From Derxia lacustris (GTDB lineage Bacteria; Pseudomonadota; Gammaproteobacteria; Burkholderiales; Burkholderiaceae_E), in contig NZ_MUHU01000011.1 of assembly GCF_002105195.1 (NCBI RefSeq), positions 124,001 to 188,000 of the forward strand: a stretch of DNA of 64,000 nt, read 5' to 3'. The number at the start of each line of letters is the position of its first letter. The first letter of the stretch is position 1. A model generated the notes under the pieces. It did no database searches. It was not told the origin of the DNA and was given only the letters and a program-made list of their open reading frames with translations. Shown here one piece after another: positions 30,520 through 39,894 of this stretch. The position numbers were made by a program, and so were the translations under genes.

Positions 30520-32418
30520 TCAGCGCGCGATCAGCAACTCATTCACGCGCTTGACGAAGGCCGCCGGCTCGTCGAGCTGACCGCCTTCCGACAGCACCGC
30601 CATGTCGAACAGCGTGTTCGACCAGTCGCCGAAGCGCAGCTCCTCGTCCTTCAGCTTCTTGACGAGCGGATGCTCGGGATTGATCTCGAGAATCGGCTTG
30701 CTGTCGGGCGCGGGCTGGCCGGCCTGCTTGAGCAGGCGTTGCAGCGTCGCCGACATCTCGCCGTCGTCGGCCACCAGACAGCTCGGCGAATCGGTCAGGC
30801 GGAAGGTCACGCGCACATCCTTGGCGCGCTCCTTGAGCACGCCCTTCATCTTCTCGACCACCAGCTTGAAGTCGGTCTCGACGGCCTCGGCCTGCTTCTT
30901 CTCTTCCTCGTCCTGCAGCTGGCCCAGATCGAGGCCGCCCTTGGCGACGCTGACCAGTTCCTTGCCCTCGAACTCGCTCAGGAAGCTCAGCATCCATTCG
31001 TCGACGCGGTCGGTCAGCAGCAGCACTTCCACGCCCTTCTTGCGGAAGACCTCCAGATGCGGGCTCGACTTGGCCTGGGCCCAGGTCTCGCCGGTGGCGT
31101 AGTAGATCTTGTCCTGGCCGTCCTTCAGCGCGCCGACGTAATCGGCCAGCGACACGGTCTGGGCGTCGTCGCCGTTGCGGGTGGAGGCGAAGCGCAGCAG
31201 CTTGGTCAGGCGCTCCTTGTTGGCGCTGTCCTCGCCGATGCCTTCCTTGAGCACCTGGCCGAACTCGGTCCAGAACTTGGCGAAGTCTTCGGGCTTGTTC
31301 TCGGCCAGGTCCTCGATCATCGCCAGCACCTTCTTCGTGCTGCCGTCGCGGATCGCCTTGACGTCGCGGCTTTCCTGCAGGATTTCGCGGCTGACGTTGA
31401 GCGGCAGGTCGGCCGAGTCGATCACGCCCTTCACGAAGCGCAGATAGCTCGGCATGAGCTGGTCGGCGTCGTCCATGATGAAGACGCGCTTCACATAGAG
31501 CTTGATGCCGGCCTTCTTGCTGCGGTCCCACAGATCGAACGGCGCCTTGGCCGGCAGATAGAGCAGCTGGGTGTATTCGCTGCGGCCTTCGACGCGGCTG
31601 TGCGTCCAGGCGAGCGGATCGTCGTACTCGTGGGCGATGTGCTTGAAGAATTCCTTGTACTGCTCGTCGGTGATGTCGCTCTTGCTGCGGGTCCACAGCG
31701 CCGACGCCTGATTGACGGTCTCTTCCTCGTCGAGCGTCACGTACTCGCTCTTCTCGGCGTTCCACTCCTCCTTGCGCATGCGGATCGGCAGCGAGATGTG
31801 GTCGGAGTACTTGGCGATGATCGACTTGAGGCGCCAGCGCGAGAGGAAGTCGTCCTCGCCCTCGCGCAGGTGCAGCGTCACGTCGGTGCCGCGCGTGGGC
31901 TTGTCGATCGGCTCGATGGTGTATTCGCCGCCGGCATCGCTTTCCCAGCGCACGCCCTGCGGATCGCCGGCGTGGCGGGTCTCGACCGTGACCTTGTCGG
32001 CGACGATGAAGCTCGAATAGAAGCCCACGCCGAACTGGCCGATGAGCGCGGCGTCCTTCTGCTGGTCGCCGGACAGCTTGCCGAAGAATTCCTTGGTGCC
32101 CGACTTGGCGATGGTGCCGAGGTGCGCAATGGCGTCCGCGCGCGTCATGCCGATGCCGTTGTCGCTGATGGTGATGCTGCGGGCTTCCTTGTCGAAGCTC
32201 ACGCGGATGCCGAGCGTCGGGTCGTTGCCGTAGAGCTCGGGATGCGCGAGGCCTTCGAACTTGAGCTTGTCGCAGGCGTCGCTGGCATTGCTGACCAGCT
32301 CGCGCAGGAAGATTTCCTTGTTGCTGTAGAGCGAGTGGATCATCAGGTGAAGCAGCTGCTTCACCTCGGTCTGGAAGCCGAGGGTTTCCTTCGCGGAACG
32401 GTCTTGAACTTCGGACAT
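30520..32418 (-). CDS. htpG: Chaperone HtpG (bacterial Hsp90)
   Basis: 632 aa from the ATG at 32418, with AGGAGAG upstream. A cytoplasmic ATP-dependent chaperone. The GHKL ATPase motifs are [15 protein letters not shown] and G-Q-F-G-V-G-F-Y-S. The middle-domain R-x-x-L-Q-E-S/R-E-I-L-Q-E-S-R segment and the C-terminal dimerisation part are complete. The frame is open upstream of 32418 without coding sense. Confidence 0.97.
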   Translation of the reverse strand: MSEVQDRSAKETLGFQTEVKQLLHLMIHSLYSNKEIFLRELVSNASDACDKLKFEGLAHPELYGNDPTLGIRVSFDKEARSITISDNGIGMTRADAIAHLGTIAKSGTKEFFGKLSGDQQKDAALIGQFGVGFYSSFIVADKVTVETRHAGDPQGVRWESDAGGEYTIEPIDKPTRGTDVTLHLREGEDDFLSRWRLKSIIAKYSDHISLPIRMRKEEWNAEKSEYVTLDEEETVNQASALWTRSKSDITDEQYKEFFKHIAHEYDDPLAWTHSRVEGRSEYTQLLYLPAKAPFDLWDRSKKAGIKLYVKRVFIMDDADQLMPSYLRFVKGVIDSADLPLNVSREILQESRDVKAIRDGSTKKVLAMIEDLAENKPEDFAKFWTEFGQVLKEGIGEDSANKERLTKLLRFASTRNGDDAQTVSLADYVGALKDGQDKIYYATGETWAQAKSSPHLEVFRKKGVEVLLLTDRVDEWMLSFLSEFEGKELVSVAKGGLDLGQLQDEEEKKQAEAVETDFKLVVEKMKGVLKERAKDVRVTFRLTDSPSCLVADDGEMSATLQRLLKQAGQPAPDSKPILEINPEHPLVKKLKDEELRFGDWSNTLFDMAVLSEGGQLDEPAAFVKRVNELLIAR

Positions 32419-32530
32419 GGGGCGGCTCTCCTGAAACGTGTTGGGGCGGACGGCGGCGCAGCCGCGCGTCGGGGCGACGCCGTAAGTCGGGCCCGCAATC
32501 CACGTTTCAAGAGGTGACGGGGGCAAAGCC

Positions 32531-33058
32531 TTACGCCACGTCATCCCCGGCCGGCGGCGCCTTGCGGCCATCGACCATCGCCCGCACCAGGTTCTCGCCG
32601 TGCTGGCGGCCGGTGAAGACCACGCCCGCCACATGCAGCGCCACCAGCGCCGGCAGCGCCCAGCCGAGCGCCGCATGCAGCCGGTAGAGCCATTCATAGC
32701 CCCAGAGCCAGTCGGTCACGTAGAGCGCGCCGCTCAGCGCCAGCGCCCCGGCGCTGCCGAGCAGCGCCAGCACCATCCAGCCGCCGAGCGGGTTGTGGCC
32801 CAGATGGCGCGGCGCCCGGCCCGCCAGCACCGCGCGCAGATAGCGCCAGGTCGCGCCCGGCCCGCGCACGAACTGCCCGAAGCGCGCATAGCGCCCGCCG
32901 ACCAGCCCCCAGCCCACGCGGGCCAGCACGATGCCGCCCGCGCCGTAACCCAGCCATTCATGCAGCGGCCCGGTGCTGCCGCCGCTGATCCAGGCCGCAC
33001 TCACCGTCAGCACCAGAGCCCAATGCAGCAGCCGCACCGGCCAGTCCCAGACCTTCAC
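32531..33058 (-). CDS. Cytochrome b561-family membrane protein
   Basis: 175 aa from a GTG at 33058 that overlaps the stop of the upstream PepSY gene (GTGA). The larger frame beginning at 33247 is antisense-like. Four membrane helices carry [22 protein letters not shown] and a later H-A-A-L-G-W and L-H-V-A-G-V with the heme-ligand histidines. It moves electrons across the inner membrane. As the last gene of an iron operon, it could supply electrons for ferric-siderophore reduction. Confidence 0.88.
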   Translation of the reverse strand: MKVWDWPVRLLHWALVLTVSAAWISGGSTGPLHEWLGYGAGGIVLARVGWGLVGGRYARFGQFVRGPGATWRYLRAVLAGRAPRHLGHNPLGGWMVLALLGSAGALALSGALYVTDWLWGYEWLYRLHAALGWALPALVALHVAGVVFTGRQHGENLVRAMVDGRKAPPAGDDVA

Positions 33059-33327
33059 TTCTCCTCGACGCGCTCGAAGGTCTTGGGATCGAAGAAGGCC
33101 TCGACGCGCTTGCCGTCGGGCGTCTTGGCATAGACCTCGTAGCAGGTGGCGGTCTTTTCCATGCGGCGCACGGTCCAGCCTTCCTTGGTGAGCTTGTCCT
33201 GCAACTCGGTGTGCGGGCGCCATTCCTCCTTGGCGCGCTTGGGGCAATCGACATCGCCGTGGGCGAAGGCGCCGGCCGAGGCGGCGCCGAGCGCGAGTGC
33301 AACGAAGGTGAAATGCAGCAGTTTCAT
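33055..33327 (-). CDS. Small periplasmic PepSY-domain protein
   Basis: 90 aa. Signal peptide cleaved after A-F-A, then one PepSY-like unit: L-T-K-E-G-W-T-V-R-R-M-E, C-Y-E-V-Y-A, D-G-K-R-V-E-A-F-F-D-P-x-T. Two Cys (about 28 and 62) may form a disulfide. Such proteins often accompany cytochrome b561 or ferric reductases. It is translationally coupled to the cytochrome gene. Confidence 0.85.
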   Translation of the reverse strand: MKLLHFTFVALALGAASAGAFAHGDVDCPKRAKEEWRPHTELQDKLTKEGWTVRRMEKTATCYEVYAKTPDGKRVEAFFDPKTFERVEEK

Positions 33328-33356
33328 GACTTCTCCTTGAGATGAATGCGGCGGGC

Positions 33357-34040
33357 TCAGGCCACGGCCCAGCGCCGCAGCAGGTTGTGATAGACGCCGG
33401 TCAGCCGCAGCAGCTCGGCGTCGTTGCGCGGCAGGCGCGGCGTGAGCGCCTGGATCGACTGGTCGAGATCGAACAGCAGCGCGCGTTCGCCGTCGTCGCC
33501 GACCAGGCTTTCGATCCAGAAGAAGGCGCAGACCCGCGCGCCGCGCGTGACCGGCTGCACGCGGTGCAGGCTGGTCGACGGATAGAGCACCAGATCGCCG
33601 GCCGCGAGCTTGACCGCCTGCACGCCGTAGACGCCCTCGATCTCCAGCTCGCCGCCGTCGTAGTCGTCGGGCTCGGTAAGGAACAGCGTGGCCGACAGGT
33701 CGGTGCGCAGCGTGGCGCCGCTGCCGGGCAGCTGCATCACGGCGCTGTCCACATGGGTGCCGTAATTACCGCCGTCGGCATAGCGGTTGAACTTGGGCGG
33801 ATAGATGCGGCGCGGCAGCGCGGCCGACACGAACAGCGGATTGCCGGCCAGCTTGCGCAGGATGTGATTGCCGAGGCCGATGGCCGGCTCGGCGGCGTCG
33901 TCGAGCTGAAGGTTCTGCTTGACGCCGGCGGCGAGCGTGCCGGCGGTGGCCGCGCCGTCGCGCCAGTCGGCGGCATCGAGCCGGGCGCGGAACTGCGCCA
34001 CTTCGTCCTTGCCGAGCACGCCTTCGATGGGGATGAGCAT
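33357..34040 (-). CDS. Fe(II)/2-oxoglutarate PKHD-type hydroxylase (PiuC/YbiX family)
   Basis: 227 aa, full length for the family. Double-stranded beta helix with the iron triad H96-x-D98...H159 and Arg169 for 2-oxoglutarate ([19 protein letters not shown]). PiuC genes sit beside piuA/fiu-type siderophore receptors, as here. The natural substrate is not established. Cytoplasmic. Gaps of 21-29 bp to both neighbours fit one operon. Confidence 0.93.
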   Translation of the reverse strand: MLIPIEGVLGKDEVAQFRARLDAADWRDGAATAGTLAAGVKQNLQLDDAAEPAIGLGNHILRKLAGNPLFVSAALPRRIYPPKFNRYADGGNYGTHVDSAVMQLPGSGATLRTDLSATLFLTEPDDYDGGELEIEGVYGVQAVKLAAGDLVLYPSTSLHRVQPVTRGARVCAFFWIESLVGDDGERALLFDLDQSIQALTPRLPRNDAELLRLTGVYHNLLRRWAVA

Positions 34041-34061
34041 GGTTTGCCTTGGGGTTGAGGT

Positions 34062-35162
34062 TCAGCCGCGCACGACGCTGTGCGGCCCGATGTCGGCCAG
34101 CGTCGCGCAGCCGGCCAGCGCCATGCAGGCTTCCAGTTCCTCGCGCAGCAGCTTGAGCAGATGGGCCACGCCGAGCGCGCCGGCCACGCTCAGCGCATGC
34201 ATCTGGAGCCGGCCGATCAGCACCGCGTCGGCGCCGAGCGCCAGTGCCTTGAACGCATCGCCGCCGGAGCGGATGCCGCTGTCGAGCAGCAGCGGGAAGC
34301 CGGCGCCGACCGCCGCGCGGATCGCCGGCAGCGCATCGAGGCTGGCCGGCGCGCCGTCGAGCGTGCGGCCGCCGTGGTTCGACACGATCAATCCGGTCAC
34401 GCCGCGCGCCTTGAGATCGGCCGCGTCCTGCGGATGCAGCACGCCCTTGACCCACAGCGGCAGCCGGGTCTGGCCAAGCAGCCAGTCGAGATCGGCCCAG
34501 GTCGGCGCGGTCTGCATCGCGCCCTGGAAGATGCGGCTGTCGCCCGGCGCGAGCGCGGGCAGCGCCACCGCCGCATGCCGCGCCAGATTGGCCGGCGCGC
34601 AGTCGGCCGGCATCGCGAAACCGGCGCGCTGGGCACGCAGGCTCGGCAGCTGGATCGACGCATCGAGCGTGACGACCAGCGCGGCATAGCCGGCCGCTTC
34701 GGCGCGCTGCACGAGGTCGAGCGTGGCGTCGCGCTGCGGCTGGAAATAGAGCTGGAACCAGCGCATCGCCTTGCCGGCCCGCGCGATGTCTTCGAGCGCG
34801 AACGACGACAGCGTGCTCGCCACCATGCAGGTCTGCGTCGCCTCGGCGGCGCGCGCGGTCTCGATCTCGGCCTGCGCATGCGCCAGCTTCTGGAACGCGA
34901 CCGGCGCGAGCAGCAGCGGATGCGCGAACGGCTGACCGGCCAGCGCGAGCCGCGTGTGGCCGGCGGTCACGTCACGCAGCAGTCGCGGATAGATGCGCCA
35001 GGCCGCGAACGCCGCCGCGTTGGCCGCGAGCGTCACATCCCGCCCCGAGCCGCCGGCGATGTAGGCCAGCGTCGGCGGCGCCAGGAAGTGTTCGGCCAGC
35101 GCCTCGTAATCCTGGGCGCAGCGGATCTCGGGCGGGATGCGGCTGAGCGGCGGCTGGCTCAT
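34062..35162 (-). CDS. FMN-dependent alpha-hydroxy-acid oxidizing protein
   Basis: 366 aa, a TIM-barrel of the lactate dehydrogenase/glycolate oxidase family. FMN and catalytic motifs: L-A-P-V-A-F near 85-90, Q-L-Y-F, K239, active-site S-N-H-G-G-R (His263, Arg266), D-S-G-I-R-S-G-G-D-A-F-K-A-L-A-L-G-A. It oxidises an alpha-hydroxy acid to a keto acid; the substrate is unknown. It lies 6 bp behind a siderophore receptor gene in a Fur-type operon, an unusual position. Confidence 0.9.
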   Translation of the reverse strand: MSQPPLSRIPPEIRCAQDYEALAEHFLAPPTLAYIAGGSGRDVTLAANAAAFAAWRIYPRLLRDVTAGHTRLALAGQPFAHPLLLAPVAFQKLAHAQAEIETARAAEATQTCMVASTLSSFALEDIARAGKAMRWFQLYFQPQRDATLDLVQRAEAAGYAALVVTLDASIQLPSLRAQRAGFAMPADCAPANLARHAAVALPALAPGDSRIFQGAMQTAPTWADLDWLLGQTRLPLWVKGVLHPQDAADLKARGVTGLIVSNHGGRTLDGAPASLDALPAIRAAVGAGFPLLLDSGIRSGGDAFKALALGADAVLIGRLQMHALSVAGALGVAHLLKLLREELEACMALAGCATLADIGPHSVVRG

Positions 35163-35168
35163 CGGCGC

Positions 35169-37517
35169 TTACAGCTCGTAGTTCAGCGTCAGCCGCACCG
35201 CGCGCGCATCGCCCTTGTACACAAACGAGCCCGAGCGATAGGCCGCCAGGTAGTAGTCGCGGTTGAAGGCGTTGAGCACGTTGAGCCGCAGGTCCAGGTT
35301 CTTGTTCACGCGGTAGGTGGCGAAGAAGTCATAGGTGCTGTACGACGGCACGAGCTGGCTGCAGATGCCGTTGGTGATGCCGGCGGCAGTGTCGGGCTGG
35401 CCGGCGCAGCGCGAGCTTTCGTACTTGGCCGAGCTGCCGACCGACACATCGGAAACGACGCGGTACTTCACCTGGGCGAAGGCCGACTTGTCGGCGAAGT
35501 TGCTCAGCACCTTGCCCACGTTCGACGCGGTGGCCGACTCCAGCACGCGCGACTTCATGAAGGCCGCGCCGAGCTGGGTCGTGAGGTCGTCGCTGATGTT
35601 GCCGACCAGCCCCAGCTCCACGCCGTGCACCCGGTTCTTGCCGGTATTGAAGGTGCCGACGGTGTCGTAGTTGGCGCCTTCCATCACGTCGCGCTTGGTG
35701 GTCTGGAACACGGCGGCCGTCGCCAGCAGCTTGTTGTCGAACAGGTTCCACTTGCTGCCCAGCTCCAGGTTCTTCGACTTCTCGGGCTTGGCGCCGGCGA
35801 CCGAGCCGTTGTAGAGCACCACGCCGCCGTAGCCGCTGCTGGTGCCGGCATCGGCCTCGCCGCCGTTGATGTCGGCCGCGCTGGCGATGCTGGCGTAGAC
35901 CATGCCCTGCGGCGTCAGCTTGTAGGTCAGGCCGAGGTGGCTGTTCACCAGCGTGTCCGAGTAGCTGTAGGCGGTGCGCACGCCGGTGGCGAGCGTGGTC
36001 ACGCCCAGGCTCCAGTCGAAGCGGTCGAGCCGCAGGCCGCCGAAGGCGCTCAGCTTGTCGGTGATGTCGACCGTGTCCATCGCCGACAGCGCCACGGTGC
36101 GGATATGCCAGTCGTTGGTGCGCGCGGTCTTGGTGATCTGGCGGTCGAGCAGGCTGTTCACGCCGTTGACCGCATTGCCGTTGGCATCGGTCACGCACCA
36201 GGCGCCGGTGTAGGCGCCAGTGCGGGCGTTGAGCGCCGAGCAGTTGGTGGCGCCGGCATTGACGATGCTGTAGCCGCCCTTGTCCACCTTGTGATCGGTG
36301 AATTCCACGCTGCCGATCAGCTCGTGCTTCATGCCGGCCAGCGACGTGTCGTGGCGCAGATTGGTCTGGTGCGCGAAGTAGCTCACCTCCTGCCAGCCGC
36401 TGTGGTCGTTGAGCGTGGCGGCGGTGTAGGTGCTGCCGTCGGCCGCCCTGATGGTGTTGGCGCTGGCGCCGGTCACCACATAGCCGTTCTGCGTCTGGCC
36501 AAAGCGGGTGCTGCTGGTCAGATGGGTGGCGGGCGCGATGTCCCACTTCACGCGCGCGGTCACGGTGTCCACGTTCGACTTGAGGAAGTCGGCTTCCTGC
36601 ACGTACACCGGCGCGCGGTTGTAGGGCTTGCGCTGCGTGCCGCTGCCGACCATGTAGCTGCCCAGATCGGGCGCGTCCTTGGCGCGCAGGCCGTAGTAGT
36701 CGAGCGTGATGCCGAGCGTCGGGCTCACTTCGTAGAAGGCCGACAGCGCCAGCCCCTTGCGGCTGCGGCTGGCCGGCGCGCGGCCCGGCACATCCTCGTC
36801 GCCCCAGAGCGCATTGACGCGCAGCGCCAGTTCATCGGTGACGACCTTGTTGGCGTCGAGCGTGATGCGGCGGTAGTCGTCGGTGCCGACGCCGGTGCCG
36901 AGGCGCGTGAAGTCGTAGTCGAGCGTCGCCTGCTTGGTGATGGCATTGATCGCGCCGCCGGCGGTGCCGCGCCCGGCGAAGCTCGAATTCGGGCCCTTGG
37001 AGATTTCCAGCTGCTCGATGGCGAAGCTCTCGCGCGTGGTCATGCCCGGGTCGCGCAGGCCGTCGACGAACACGTCGCTGCGCGCTTCCTGGCCGCGGAT
37101 GATGTAGCGGTCGCCGAAGGCATTGCCGTTCTCGCCGGTGCCGAGCGTGATGCCGGGCTGGGCGTCGAGGATGGCGGTCAGGCTGGTCGCGCCCGAGTCG
37201 TCGATAGCTTCCTTGGTGATGACGCTGATGGTCTGCGGCGTCTCGGCCAGCGGCCGGGTGTGGCGCGCATCCCCCGAGGTCTTGGCCTTGTAGGGCACGC
37301 CGACCTCGGCATTGGGATTGGGATCGATGCGCGTGCTCTGCACCTTCACCACCGGCATCGTCACCTGCGAGGCTGCGTCTTCACTCGACTGGGCCTGCGC
37401 CGTCAGCGGCGCCAGCATCGCGGCCGACAGGCCGAGCGCAGCGCCACTCAGGGCGCCGTTGCCGTTGCGCAGGCGAAGGCTGCGGGGTTGTTTTGCCGAG
37501 GAAATGCGCTGCTTCAC
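35169..37517 (-). CDS. TonB-dependent siderophore receptor (Fiu/PiuA-like)
   Basis: 782 aa from a GTG at 37517; the frame continues 57 codons upstream across the Fur-like dyad, so that part is rejected. Arg-rich signal with A-L-G-L-S-A-A-M-L-A-P-L-T-A-Q-A. Plug domain: L-A-E-T-P-Q-T-I-S-V-I-T, R-G-Q-E-A-R-S-D-V-F-V-D-G-L-R-D, E-I-S-K-G-P-N-S, then a 22-strand barrel ending in L-T-L-N-Y-E-L. Imports a ferric siderophore, probably catecholate, across the outer membrane. First gene of a five-gene iron operon. Confidence 0.93.
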   Translation of the reverse strand: MKQRISSAKQPRSLRLRNGNGALSGAALGLSAAMLAPLTAQAQSSEDAASQVTMPVVKVQSTRIDPNPNAEVGVPYKAKTSGDARHTRPLAETPQTISVITKEAIDDSGATSLTAILDAQPGITLGTGENGNAFGDRYIIRGQEARSDVFVDGLRDPGMTTRESFAIEQLEISKGPNSSFAGRGTAGGAINAITKQATLDYDFTRLGTGVGTDDYRRITLDANKVVTDELALRVNALWGDEDVPGRAPASRSRKGLALSAFYEVSPTLGITLDYYGLRAKDAPDLGSYMVGSGTQRKPYNRAPVYVQEADFLKSNVDTVTARVKWDIAPATHLTSSTRFGQTQNGYVVTGASANTIRAADGSTYTAATLNDHSGWQEVSYFAHQTNLRHDTSLAGMKHELIGSVEFTDHKVDKGGYSIVNAGATNCSALNARTGAYTGAWCVTDANGNAVNGVNSLLDRQITKTARTNDWHIRTVALSAMDTVDITDKLSAFGGLRLDRFDWSLGVTTLATGVRTAYSYSDTLVNSHLGLTYKLTPQGMVYASIASAADINGGEADAGTSSGYGGVVLYNGSVAGAKPEKSKNLELGSKWNLFDNKLLATAAVFQTTKRDVMEGANYDTVGTFNTGKNRVHGVELGLVGNISDDLTTQLGAAFMKSRVLESATASNVGKVLSNFADKSAFAQVKYRVVSDVSVGSSAKYESSRCAGQPDTAAGITNGICSQLVPSYSTYDFFATYRVNKNLDLRLNVLNAFNRDYYLAAYRSGSFVYKGDARAVRLTLNYEL

Positions 37518-37568
37518 GTTGCTCTCGCTGGTGTGTTTGGAATGGATGCAATTGTTAATCACTCTCAC

Positions 37569-37608
37569 AACGAGAATGTTTCTCGTTTTTATTTTGACGA
37601 GAATGCGA
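37569..37608 (-). promoter_or_regulatory. Fur-like operator of the siderophore-receptor operon
   Basis: AACGAGAA-tgt-TTCTCGTT (37569-37587) is a perfect 8-bp inverted repeat close to the Fur 19-mer, 52 bp before the receptor start. A second partial copy, GACGAGAATGCG (37595-37606), adjoins it. Iron repression by Fur is the simple reading. Confidence 0.75.
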
Positions 37609-37789
37609 CAGCCGTTTGAAAGTCGGCATCGGTACCGAACGTCTTGTGCTCGATCGCCCAGGGCTGCGTGACCGGCAATCGCGCGCACGCATCCGGTTAC
37701 GCGAGCGCAGCACCGCCGCCCGCGCGCTGGCCAAAGATGGCCGCAGCGCAGACCATCCGGCCGCGCGCAGCACCGAGGAGAACCCGCCC

Positions 37790-38545
37790 ATGGGAGTCAC
37801 GACTTTCGACCCGCGCACCGACGCGGCCGCCGCCAGCCAGCTCATCCGCGCCAAGGGCGCGCTCGGCCATGCGACCGGGCTCGATCCCGATCGCATCGGC
37901 TTGCGCTTTGCCGTGGAAGGCGGCCGCGCCGTGGTCAGCGGCGAGCTGCCCGATCTGGCGCGACGCAAGCGCGCCGCCGTGGCGCTGGCCGACGCCGGCG
38001 TGGTCGACCGGCTGCGCGTCGCGGTCGCCAACTGGCCCGGCGACGGACCGACCGCCAACCGGGTGGCGCGGCTGTTCGAGGAGAACATCGACTTCCGCAA
38101 TTGCGCGCTGGCGCTGGTGAACGGCGTCAGCGCCAAGTCGCTGCGCAGCGTCGGCAGCGCGGGCGGCGAGCAGCCGAGCGGCAGCATCGACATCAGCGTG
38201 AGCGACGGCGTGGTGCTGCTCGCCGGCGAGGTCATCAGCCTGTCGCACAAGCGGCTCGCCTCGGCGCTGGCCTGGTGGAGCGAGACCGCGCGCGATGTGG
38301 ACAACCGGCTGCGCGTGCTGCCGGCCGAGGCCGACAACGACGGCGAGCTGGCCGAGGCGCTGAAGCTGGTGCTGGAGACCGATCCGCAGCTGTCGGCCGA
38401 CGGGATTGCGGTGGGCGCGCGCTCGGGCGCGGTGATGCTCACCGGTCAGGTGAGCAGCCCGTCCGACATCGAGCGCGCCGAGCGCGACGCCTGGTCGCTC
38501 GACGGCGTGCGCGAGGTGGTGAACCGGCTGGTACTGGCGGGCTGA
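37790..38545 (+). CDS. Protein with BON domains
   Basis: 251 aa from the ATG at 37790, preceded by GAGGAG. Three BON-like modules can be traced: I-G-L-R-F-A-V-E-G-G-R-A-V-V-S-G-E-L, I-D-I-S-V-S-D-G-V-V-L-L-A-G-E-V and G-I-A-V-G-A-R-S-G-A-V-M-L-T-G-Q-V. BON domains bind phospholipid or protein and occur in OsmY-like proteins, which are normally exported. No signal peptide is visible, so this one looks cytoplasmic, which is odd. Confidence 0.8.
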   Translation: MGVTTFDPRTDAAAASQLIRAKGALGHATGLDPDRIGLRFAVEGGRAVVSGELPDLARRKRAAVALADAGVVDRLRVAVANWPGDGPTANRVARLFEENIDFRNCALALVNGVSAKSLRSVGSAGGEQPSGSIDISVSDGVVLLAGEVISLSHKRLASALAWWSETARDVDNRLRVLPAEADNDGELAEALKLVLETDPQLSADGIAVGARSGAVMLTGQVSSPSDIERAERDAWSLDGVREVVNRLVLAG

Positions 38546-38564
38546 CGCGCGCCGATGCGGCGGC

Positions 38565-38975
38565 TCAGCCGACCTGCTGGGCGCCCGGCCCCAGCGCGCG
38601 CTGGAATGCCGCCGTCATCTGCCGCGCCGGGTCGGCGAACAGCTCGGCATGCTCGCCAAGCACCGCCAGCGCCGACTGCTCGAACACGGCCAGCCAGCGG
38701 TCGAAATGCTCGGGCGTGAAATGCCCGCCCATGTGCGGCGTGACCACGCAGCGGTGGTAGCGGTCGGTGCCCAGCACGATGCGCGACCAGAAGTCGGTCA
38801 TGTGCGTGACATGGGTTTCGAAGTCGTGGATCGCCACGGCGAAGATCGGCCCGAGTACCGGCTCGGACTCGGCCCGACGGTAGAAGTCGCGCACCAGCGC
38901 CTCGATCTGCGCCTCGGTCACGCGGGCGGCCTGGGCCGCTTCCGCCAGCGATTGCGGAGCTTGCATCTGCGTCAC
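38565..38975 (-). CDS. Group III truncated hemoglobin
   Basis: 136 aa, a 2-on-2 globin. F-Y-R-R-A-E-x-E-P-V-L-G-P-I-F, F-W-S-R-I-V-L-G and T-P-H-M-G-G-H-F-T-P-E-H-F-D-R-W with the expected proximal His. Likely role in O2 or NO chemistry in the cytoplasm. Last gene of the globin/NifX cluster, 10 bp behind the NifX-like gene. Confidence 0.9.
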   Translation of the reverse strand: MTQMQAPQSLAEAAQAARVTEAQIEALVRDFYRRAESEPVLGPIFAVAIHDFETHVTHMTDFWSRIVLGTDRYHRCVVTPHMGGHFTPEHFDRWLAVFEQSALAVLGEHAELFADPARQMTAAFQRALGPGAQQVG

Positions 38976-38985
38976 TGCCGGCTCC

Positions 38986-39369
38986 TCAGTGACGCGAGAA
39001 CAGGTCGCGGATCTTGCAGAGCGTGGTCGTGATGTCGAAGCGCGTGTCGGGCAGCGCCTCGCCGTCGAGCACCTTGCCGAGCGCGGCAGCGGGCGAGGTC
39101 TCGCCGGTTTGCAGCACCTGGGTGCCGCGCTTGTTGAGATGGCGCAGAAAGCCGTCGCCGGCGCTGCCGACGATGGCTACCTCAACCCCGTCGAGCGGGT
39201 GCGGGCCATCGTCCTTGAAGTGGTGGAACACCTGCTCCTTCTGGAGCGTGACCCGGGACGGGTCGGGAATGGGCTGGCCAGGCTTGCAGTCGTAGAGGAG
39301 CCAGTCACGGGCCTGTCCGGCATGGCCGGAAACGGATTCGAAATCCCGGGTCGCGATCGCGATGAGCAT
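38986..39369 (-). CDS. NifX/NifB-associated-domain protein (dinitrogenase cofactor-binding-like)
   Basis: 127 aa. M-L-I-A-I-A-T-R-D-F-E-S-V-S-G-H-A-G-Q-A at the N-terminus and V-A-I-V-G-S-A-G-D-G-F-L-R-H-L-N-K-R-G in the middle are the marks of the ribonuclease H-like NifX/NafY domain that carries FeMo-co or its precursors. Such domains also occur in genomes with no nitrogenase. Packed 6 bp from a globin-like gene and 10 bp from a true globin, so they are probably expressed together. Confidence 0.85.
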   Translation of the reverse strand: MLIAIATRDFESVSGHAGQARDWLLYDCKPGQPIPDPSRVTLQKEQVFHHFKDDGPHPLDGVEVAIVGSAGDGFLRHLNKRGTQVLQTGETSPAAALGKVLDGEALPDTRFDITTTLCKIRDLFSRH

Positions 39370-39375
39370 GGGTGT

Positions 39376-39756
39376 TCAGTGGGTCACGGCTGCCTCGGGG
39401 ACGGGGAACGAGGCGTTGCGATAGAAAAGTGCGATGCGTTCGGCCTGCTTCACCGTCCTGCGCGCCGCATCGCCGCGAAGGACGTCGAGGGTCGCCTGAC
39501 AGAAAAGATTGCACCAGCGGTCGAACTGGCTTGCATCAAAGGGAAGGTCGTTATTGGCCGTGCCGCAGGACTCTTGCGAGCCGTTGCACAACGCACAGGA
39601 CCAGAAGCGTTGCACCAGGCGAAAGCGCGCCTCCCAATCGTCGACCATGTGGTCGTAGTCGGGACCGACCATCGAGTCGGTGCGGGCCCGGGTGTAGAAG
39701 CTGCGCACCACAGTCGCGATCTGGGCGTCGCTGAGCATCGGTTCGTCGAGTGTCAT
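39376..39756 (-). CDS. Globin-like protein without proximal His and with five cysteines
   Basis: 126 aa that aligns with group III truncated globins over its whole length (F-Y-T-R-A-R, G-P-D-Y, D-D-W-E-A-R-F, F-D-R-W). The segment that should hold the proximal His is N-N-D-L-P-F, two residues shorter, with Asn/Asp instead of His. It carries Cys54, Cys57, Cys64, Cys82 and Cys86 (C-x2-C-x6-C, C-x3-C). Canonical heme binding is doubtful; a metal or redox-sensing site is possible. Neighbours are a NifX-like gene and two regular globins. Confidence 0.75.
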   Translation of the reverse strand: MTLDEPMLSDAQIATVVRSFYTRARTDSMVGPDYDHMVDDWEARFRLVQRFWSCALCNGSQESCGTANNDLPFDASQFDRWCNLFCQATLDVLRGDAARRTVKQAERIALFYRNASFPVPEAAVTH

Positions 39757-39894
39757 CGGTCGATCCTCCGTTCAGTTGGGCGAGGACGCTTTATAGGCCG
39801 GACCTCACGTAGGACGACATCGGGCGCGACCCTTGAAAGCGCCGCGTCAATTTCATTTGCATATGCCCACGCGCGCGCTGACGCGCGCCGCCGC

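Noticed and set aside
34080-37619. 1179-codon plus-strand open frame
   Set aside because: Antisense to the hydroxy-acid oxidase and siderophore receptor. Composition is the mirror of those genes with no domain pattern.
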